NCBI GenBank assembly: GCA_027023665.1
Contig: JALVUY010000130.1
Location: 1 to 10,386, forward strand
DNA: 10,386 bases
From: Methanocaldococcaceae archaeon
GTDB lineage: Archaea; AGJL01; Methanococci; Methanococcales; Methanocaldococcaceae
Direction of reading: 5' to 3'
Part shown: positions 5,782 to 10,386 of the stretch, piece by piece
How the letters are laid out: each line of letters starts with the position of its first letter
Position numbering within the stretch: the first letter of the stretch is position 1
Notes under the pieces: generated by a model
Seen by the model: only the letters and a program-made list of their open reading frames with translations
Database searches by the model: none
Told to the model about the DNA's origin: nothing
Made by a program: the position numbers and the translations under genes

Positions 5782-5958
5782 TCCATAGGGCTCCGCCCTA
5801 TTGGTATACACCGCATAGAGGGAAACCCTCTATTGCTATACACCCTAACACCTCTGCCTTTGGCAGAGGTGTAAATTTAGGTATCCCAATAGGACGAAGT
5901 CCTATGGTTCGGGATACCTGGGAATGCATTACCTCGCTACCGCTCGGTAATGCCTCTT
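5782..5958 (-). repeat. multi-hairpin repeat element, copy 2 (inverted)
   Basis: This 177-bp stretch is the reverse complement of the element at 3051-3226, hairpin for hairpin. H5: ATAGGGC/GCCCTAT (5785-5801). H4: ATAGAGGG/CCCTCTAT (5815-5833). H3: 11-bp arms around TTT (5848-5872). H2: outer arms AGGTATCCC/GGGATACCT (5879-5887, 5911-5919) around ATAGGAC/GTCCTAT. H1: GCATTACC/GGTAATGC (5926-5953). H3 and H4 arms are identical to copy 1; H1, H2 inner, H2 outer and H5 each carry a paired change that keeps the stem. The homology stops at TCCATAGG on one side and TGCCTCTT on the other. It lies in the upstream region of bpsA. The frame that is open from 5950 into bpsA begins inside this element and is not the gene start. 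Confidence 0.85.
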
Positions 5959-5987
5959 AAATTAAAAATATATAAATTAAAAATATA
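5959..5987 (+). promoter_or_regulatory. likely bpsA promoter, tandem AT-rich repeat
   Basis: The 14-base word AAATTAAAAATATA occurs twice in direct repeat, at 5959-5972 and 5974-5987, directly after element copy 2. The AAAATATATAAA overlap is a fair TATA box about 85 bases before the bpsA start. The transcript leader would then contain the single hairpin at 6011-6035. Confidence 0.45.
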
Positions 5988-6002
5988 CAAGCATATGGGG
6001 GA

Positions 6003-6040
6003 GTATCCCAATAGAGGAGGCGTAGCCTCCTCTATGGTTA
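6003..6040 (+). repeat. free-standing hairpin related to H2 of the element
   Basis: ATAGAGGAGGC (6011-6021) and GCCTCCTCTAT (6025-6035) form a perfect 11-bp stem with loop GTA. The flanks GTATCCCA and GGTT match those around H2 of copy 2, where GTATCCCA precedes and GGTTC follows ATAG...CTAT. The stem interior is a third variant, again fully paired. The outer right arm (GGGATACC) is missing. It ends a few bases before the bpsA ribosome binding site, and its CCTC could also pair with GAGG there. Confidence 0.7.
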
Positions 6041-6043
6041 TGA

Positions 6044-6050
6044 GAGGTGA
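6044..6050 (+). promoter_or_regulatory. bpsA ribosome binding site
   Basis: GAGGTGA complements the 3' end of archaeal 16S rRNA. It leaves 4 bases to ATG 6055 but only 1 base to ATG 6052, and lies far downstream of the open-frame ATG at 5950. It therefore sets the start at 6055. Confidence 0.75.
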
Positions 6051-6054
6051 AATG

Positions 6055-7107
6055 ATGGAGAGAATATTAGAGAAGGTTAAAGAGAGATCAGAGATACCAG
6101 TATATCAAAAATCTATAGAGAATGTTTTATCAGCAATATTGACATCAGAAGATTTTTGGAAAATTGTTGATTTAAGTGAAGAGCCTCTTCCTTTAGTAGC
6201 TGACATTATAAGAGTTTTGGAAGAGGAGGGATTATTAAAAATAGAGGATAGTATAAAATTAACTGAAAAAGGTTATGAATTTGTAAAAGAGTATGGAATT
6301 AGTAAAAAGATGGACGATATATGTGAATGTTGCGAAGGAAGAGGCGTCTCTTTAAAGAACTATAAAGATTTATTAGAAAAGTTTAAAGAGATTGTTAAAA
6401 ATAGACCTTTGCCAAAACACGAATATGATCAAGGTTTTGTCACTCCAGAATGTACAGTTTCAAGAATCGCTTTAATGAATTCAAGAGGTGATTTATTCAA
6501 TAAAGATGTTTTAGTTTTAGGAGACGATGATTTAACAAGTATTGCCTTAATGCTTTCAAATCTTCCAAGAAAAATAGTAGTTGTAGATATTGATGAGAGA
6601 TTAATTAATTTCATAAAAGAAGTTGCTGAACAGTTAAACTACAAAAATATTGAAGTTATCACATTAGATTTAAGAAAACCACTTCCAGAAAAGTATAGTA
6701 GAGCATTTGATACATTTATTACAGACCCTCCTGAAACTGTATATGCAATAAAAACATTTATTGGTAGAGGAATTTCAGCATTAAAAGGAGAGAGAAGAGC
6801 AGGATACTTTGGAATTACAAGAAGAGAAAGTTCCTTAGACAAGTGGAGAGAAATTCAAAGAACATTAATAAATGAGTTCAATGTAGTTATAACAGACATA
6901 ATTAGGAATTTCAATCACTATGTAAATTGGGGTTATGATGAGGAAACAAGAGCGTGGAAGTTGGCTCCAATAAAGAAAAAACCAAAAGATATTTGGTATA
7001 AGTCATATATGTTTAGAATAGAAACATTAAAAGATAGTAGAGGTTTTGAAGAGGAAGTAGATATTGGAGATGAGTTATACAATGACGCTGAAAGTTCAAC
7101 AACATAA
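6055..7107 (+). CDS. bpsA: N4-bis(aminopropyl)spermidine synthase (branched-chain polyamine synthase)
   Basis: BpsA adds aminopropyl groups from decarboxylated S-adenosylmethionine to the inner nitrogen of spermidine, giving quaternary branched polyamines that protect nucleic acids in hyperthermophiles. From ATG 6055 the product is 350 residues. A winged-helix-like N-terminal domain (about 1-85) is followed by a Cys motif, CECCEGRG (C90, C92, C93), then a Rossmann core. GDDD at 156-159 puts the catalytic Asp at 159, the number I recall for the Thermococcus enzyme. VVVDIDERL follows and TDPPET (D224) completes the active site. A longer frame reaches back to 5950, but its first 35 residues come from repeat DNA and are rejected. 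It converges on dph5 with a 15-bp gap. The inserted repeats sit in its control region. Confidence 0.92.
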   Translation: MERILEKVKERSEIPVYQKSIENVLSAILTSEDFWKIVDLSEEPLPLVADIIRVLEEEGLLKIEDSIKLTEKGYEFVKEYGISKKMDDICECCEGRGVSLKNYKDLLEKFKEIVKNRPLPKHEYDQGFVTPECTVSRIALMNSRGDLFNKDVLVLGDDDLTSIALMLSNLPRKIVVVDIDERLINFIKEVAEQLNYKNIEVITLDLRKPLPEKYSRAFDTFITDPPETVYAIKTFIGRGISALKGERRAGYFGITRRESSLDKWREIQRTLINEFNVVITDIIRNFNHYVNWGYDEETRAWKLAPIKKKPKDIWYKSYMFRIETLKDSRGFEEEVDIGDELYNDAESSTT

Positions 7108-7122
7108 AAAATTAAATAAAGA

Positions 7123-7896
7123 TTAAATATTTTCACATAGGTATTTTAGTGCCTCTTCTTCCATAAAATGCAATTTTCCTGGAATTATTATTGAATGTAA
7201 TGGCTCTCCAAAATCATAATTAATTAAATCTTTTATTTTTCCATAAACTAATTTTGGTTTTAAACTACCCAATCTTGCAACTACTACAACCTTAGTTTCT
7301 TCACTCAATACATTTTCTTTTTTTCTATTCTCCAATTCTAATAAAATTTTTAATCCTTCGTTAGCAGTCATAAATCTTTTTTCATTTTCTTCTATCCTTA
7401 TATCTAATAAACAGAGAGTATGTAATCCCCTCTCTAAGTTTTCTTTTATTACATTATATGGAGTTTCTGGGAAATAATTTTCCTCTGGGAAGACAATTGA
7501 TGTAGTTTTGCCAAATTTATATAATTGTAGGCCAGTAATTCCTACTGCTGAATAAATTGATGGAGCATTTATAATTAAAACTTCAACTTCTCTCTTTTTA
7601 GCCTCTATTACCAAATCTATGTGGGTTGTTGCTACCATAGGGTCTCCAGCAGTTAGAAACATTACATCTTTGTCTTTTGCCTCCTCTATTATTTTATAGC
7701 CTTCATATTCAACATCTTTTCTACTTAAAACATGTATTTTTCTACCTAAAACCTCCTCTATTTTTTCTATTGTAGTGCCAGTTAAAACAGATGTGTAAAA
7801 TTCTGCATAAATTTTATCTACCTTTTTAGCAAATTTTAAAGTTTTTAGAGTCATATCATTTTCATCATATAATCCTAATCCAGCAAAGATTATCAT
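7123..7896 (-). CDS. dph5: diphthine synthase (diphthamide biosynthesis methyltransferase)
   Basis: Dph5 uses S-adenosylmethionine to trimethylate the modified histidine of translation factor EF2, the second step of diphthamide synthesis. The 257-residue protein is of normal length for archaeal Dph5. It has the tetrapyrrole-methylase-type fold: FAGLGLYDENDMTLK at the start, FLTAGDPMVATTHIDL with G84-D85-P86, INAPSIYSAVGITGLQLYKFG, and SIVFPEENYFPETPY, all typical of Dph5 and not of the corrin methylases that share the fold. The start at 7896 has GGTGATG upstream on the minus strand. It diverges from the antiporter gene across 81 bp. Both genes carry GGTGAT sites near the ends of that spacer; no clear TATA pair was resolved. 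Confidence 0.93.
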   Translation of the reverse strand: MIIFAGLGLYDENDMTLKTLKFAKKVDKIYAEFYTSVLTGTTIEKIEEVLGRKIHVLSRKDVEYEGYKIIEEAKDKDVMFLTAGDPMVATTHIDLVIEAKKREVEVLIINAPSIYSAVGITGLQLYKFGKTTSIVFPEENYFPETPYNVIKENLERGLHTLCLLDIRIEENEKRFMTANEGLKILLELENRKKENVLSEETKVVVVARLGSLKPKLVYGKIKDLINYDFGEPLHSIIIPGKLHFMEEEALKYLCENI

Positions 7897-7977
7897 ATAA
7901 CATCACCTACAATAAATTAATAAACATTAAAAAACAATAGAAGCAAATTATAATGTAGGATATTTAATGGTGATGTA

Positions 7978-9144
7978 ATGGACAACTATTACTACATATT
8001 TTTTATAATTTTATCGATAATATTTATTGTTCCCAATCTATTAAAGAGATTTAATATCCCTGCCATAACCTCTATAATGATTGCAGGAATGATTATAGGT
8101 CCTTATGGACTGAATATTCTCCAATTAGATGAAACTTTAAAAGTGCTTGCTGATCTTGGAGCAATTATGTTAATGTTTTTGGCAGGTTTGGAGGTAGATA
8201 ACGAAACTTTAAGAGGGGAATTTAAAAACTCGCTAATTTTAAGCTCATTTTCTTTAATAATTCCAGGAATTGGAGGATATTTAGTTGGACAATATTTAGG
8301 CCTTGGATTTATTGGAAGTTTATTGTATGCCGTAATTTTTGCCTCACACTCTGTTGCTATTGTTTATGGAATTTTAAATGAGTTAAATATGGTTAAAACA
8401 AGATTGGGTACTATAATATTAAGTGCTACGATTGTGGTTGATTTATTTACCTTATTATTACTTTCAGTAGTTATAAAGTTAGGGGTTGGTGAAAGTAATA
8501 TAGGAATGTTCCTATTAGAGGCATTTTTATACATTGTTGTATTATTATTGGCAATTCCCTATATATCTCGTTATATTCTTAAATTATTTGAAAAACTTCA
8601 TGCACAGAGGATTCATTATGTTCTATTTATTATATTTATAGCAATAATAGTTGGAGAAATCATTGGAATTCATCCAATTGTTGGAGCATTTATATGTGGA
8701 GTTGCTGTTAGTGAAGCATTAACTAAAGAAGAACATGATGAATTATTAAATAAAAACTTAAATGCAATTGGTTATGGATTTTTTATTCCAATATTCTTTT
8801 TAATTTTAGGAATGGAAACAAATATTAGAGTAGTTTTTAATCTAAGCAATTTAGAAATATTGTTAATTACATTAATTTCAGCAATAGTTTTAAAATTTAT
8901 TTCAGGTTTATTTGCGTTAAAATTACTAAAATTTGATAAAATAAAAGGTATTTTTGGAAGTTTATTGACAATTCCAAAAATTTCGGCCTCATTAGTTGCA
9001 GCATCAATTGGAAAAGAACTTGGTTTAATAAATAATAGTATATTTGTAACTATAGTAACACTCTCTATAATAACCTCTGTAATAACTCCAATCTTAGCGA
9101 AACATATGTTTGTAAGGAGATATGGTAATAATCAAAATAAATAA
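7978..9144 (+). CDS. CPA2-family cation/proton antiporter (Na+/H+ antiporter)
   Basis: The 388-residue membrane protein has about 12 hydrophobic segments and CPA2 landmarks: an N-terminal helix, IMIAGMIIGPYGLNIL (about 33-48), LGAIMLMFLAGLEVD (about 60-74), SHSVAIVYGIL (about 123-133) and SATIVVDLFTLLLL with D155, the probable ion-carrying Asp. A conserved FIPIFFLILGMET segment follows near 267-279. It ends after the transport domain; the TrkA-N nucleotide-binding domain of Kef channels is absent, which fits a simple antiporter. Na+/H+ exchange is inferred from family; K+ is not excluded. ATG 7978 follows GGTGAT (7969-7974) by 3 bases. It converges on the MscS-type gene, so the two ion/osmotic genes are neighbours but not an operon. 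Confidence 0.9.
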   Translation: MDNYYYIFFIILSIIFIVPNLLKRFNIPAITSIMIAGMIIGPYGLNILQLDETLKVLADLGAIMLMFLAGLEVDNETLRGEFKNSLILSSFSLIIPGIGGYLVGQYLGLGFIGSLLYAVIFASHSVAIVYGILNELNMVKTRLGTIILSATIVVDLFTLLLLSVVIKLGVGESNIGMFLLEAFLYIVVLLLAIPYISRYILKLFEKLHAQRIHYVLFIIFIAIIVGEIIGIHPIVGAFICGVAVSEALTKEEHDELLNKNLNAIGYGFFIPIFFLILGMETNIRVVFNLSNLEILLITLISAIVLKFISGLFALKLLKFDKIKGIFGSLLTIPKISASLVAASIGKELGLINNSIFVTIVTLSIITSVITPILAKHMFVRRYGNNQNK

Positions 9145-9226
9145 TAGAAAAATAAAATATTAATTTACAATTAAGATAAAAGTAAAAGAGCAAATAAAAA
9201 TAAAAATCTTCTATCAAATTATTAAC

Positions 9227-10321
9227 CTAATTTTTATAGTTGTCGTCACTTTTTAAATAAACTGTATATGTTGGGAACGCAAACTCTAAGCCTTCCTTTT
9301 CAAATTCTCTTTTAATTTTTAGATTTACTTCATCAATTGTATTTATATATGTTTGATAACCTGTATATTTATTATTTTTAATGTAATATACAACCTGTAT
9401 GTTTAAACTCCAATCACCATACTCTTTAAAATAAACAGTTATTGGCTCATTTTCAACATTTGGATGTTCCAATAAAATTTTTTTGATAATTTCTTTTGCT
9501 TTTATTATCTCATCTGCTGTCGTGTTGTAAGTTAGTCCAATAGTCATAGTAACCTTCCATTTATTTTTTGATGGTGTATTTTGTATTATATCATTTATTA
9601 ACTTTGAATTCGGAACTACGATAATAGAGTTGTCAATTGTCCTAATTTTAGTGCTTCTTATTCCTATATCCTCAACAATTCCCATTCCTCCACTAAAACT
9701 AATCCAATGACCTATCTTAAATGGCTTGTCAGTTAATATTATCAATCCAGCAATTAAGTTAGATACATAATTTTGTGATGCTAATGCAAATGCTAAACCT
9801 CCAATACCTAAACCGGCAAGGAGTGTCTTTATATCATATCCTAAATTGCTCAAAATGAGCATTAATCCAATTAACCATATAAATAATCTGATAGATTTTT
9901 TAACTAAAATAATTACTTGCTCATCAACTTCCATCTTAGTTTTCTTTGATATAGTATCTGCTAAATATCTCTCAACTAACTCGGAAATAAACTTGTCAAA
10001 AAATATCACAACACAAATTATAAATGCTACTACAATACCCCTGTTTATTAGAGTTTTTAAAAATATTGGAAGATAAATAAAAGAAAATCCTAAATATAAT
10101 CCAAATAATACAATACCTATGGCTATTGGCAAAGATAAGGCTCTTACAACAATTTCATCCAATTCTAACCATTTTTTCTTACTTAATTTGTCGGCAATTC
10201 TTTCAATTAATGACCCAATGTATCTTCCAATAACTATTGAAAAAAATATAAAGAAAAAACATAACACATAGTTTTTAATGGAGTTGTGTATTATTATATC
10301 ATTTATTATTTGAATTACCAT
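9227..10321 (-). CDS. MscS-type mechanosensitive channel
   Basis: This 364-residue protein resembles the M. jannaschii MscS homologues (MscMJ/MscMJLR), which release solutes under membrane tension. Hydrophobic segments lie near residues 18-33, 60-80, 94-108 and 143-158. They are followed by the glycine/alanine-rich pore helix LLAGLGIGGLAFALASQNYV and the hallmark IAGLIILTDKPFKIGHWI. The beta domain follows with GIVEDIGIRSTKIRTIDNSI and VVPNSKL, then a C-terminal alpha/beta part ending near EFAFPTYTVYLKS. Five hydrophobic spans, counting the pore, are more than the three of E. coli MscS and match the archaeal type. The start at 10321 lacks a strong ribosome binding site (GGTTGT only), so a slightly different start is possible. 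The gene is complete in the window. Confidence 0.92.
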   Translation of the reverse strand: MVIQIINDIIIHNSIKNYVLCFFFIFFSIVIGRYIGSLIERIADKLSKKKWLELDEIVVRALSLPIAIGIVLFGLYLGFSFIYLPIFLKTLINRGIVVAFIICVVIFFDKFISELVERYLADTISKKTKMEVDEQVIILVKKSIRLFIWLIGLMLILSNLGYDIKTLLAGLGIGGLAFALASQNYVSNLIAGLIILTDKPFKIGHWISFSGGMGIVEDIGIRSTKIRTIDNSIIVVPNSKLINDIIQNTPSKNKWKVTMTIGLTYNTTADEIIKAKEIIKKILLEHPNVENEPITVYFKEYGDWSLNIQVVYYIKNNKYTGYQTYINTIDEVNLKIKREFEKEGLEFAFPTYTVYLKSDDNYKN

Positions 10322-10386
10322 ATCTACAACCTTTTTTATATCCTTGAATAATTGTGATTAAATAATTGTATGTACTATAATTTTTT
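10322..10386. other. upstream region of the MscS-type gene
   Basis: This AT-rich end of the window should hold the minus-strand promoter of the channel gene. On that strand ATTATAGTACATAC near 10370-10383 is a weak TATA candidate about 50 bases before the start codon. No coding sequence is supported. Confidence 0.3.

Noticed and set aside
5950..6054. Upstream extension of bpsA to ATG 5950
   Set aside because: The added residues derive from the repeat element, the tandem AT-rich repeat and the hairpin; the ribosome binding site at 6044-6050 fits ATG 6055, which gives the expected length and D159.

Overview
The window looks like chromosomal DNA of a hyperthermophilic methanogen close to Methanocaldococcus. 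It is very AT-rich, has methanococcal TATA boxes and GGTGAT-type ribosome binding sites, and carries archaeal signature genes: PurP, archaeal RNase HII, TrmI, ribose-1,5-bisphosphate isomerase, the branched-polyamine synthase BpsA and archaeal Dph5. Many proteins resemble M. jannaschii proteins I remember, but the gene order as a whole does not match my memory of that genome. A related species is therefore likely. This is inference, not a search result.

Layout. Bases 1-93 are the 3' end of an unidentified plus-strand gene, followed by a 12-bp AT-rich inverted repeat that probably ends both this gene and the converging purP. purP (minus) diverges from a tight plus-strand run, rnhB - trmI - TIM-barrel metal enzyme. 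That run is interrupted after trmI by a 176-bp GC-richer element of five hairpins and by a second, diverged copy of the trmI 3' end. A small PD-(D/E)XK nuclease-like gene and the ribose-1,5-bisphosphate isomerase gene follow.

Bases 5473-6054 contain no protein gene but much structure: a GC-rich RNA gene of about 125 nt with a predicted pseudoknot and kink-turn-like motifs, an oligo-T terminator, an AT-rich stretch with a strong TATA box, a second copy of the hairpin element in inverted orientation, and a free-standing single hairpin of the same family next to the bpsA ribosome binding site. bpsA converges on dph5 (minus). dph5 diverges from a cation/proton antiporter gene, which converges on a minus-strand MscS-type channel gene.

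The genes are mostly housekeeping: purine synthesis, RNA/DNA maintenance, tRNA and EF2 modification, nucleoside salvage, thermophile polyamines, and ion/osmotic balance. The unusual content is non-coding. The two multi-hairpin elements differ almost only in paired positions and loops, with at least four compensatory base-pair changes. The split trmI end has a duplicate whose differences are mostly synonymous. The GC-rich RNA lies in the segment between the two inverted elements.
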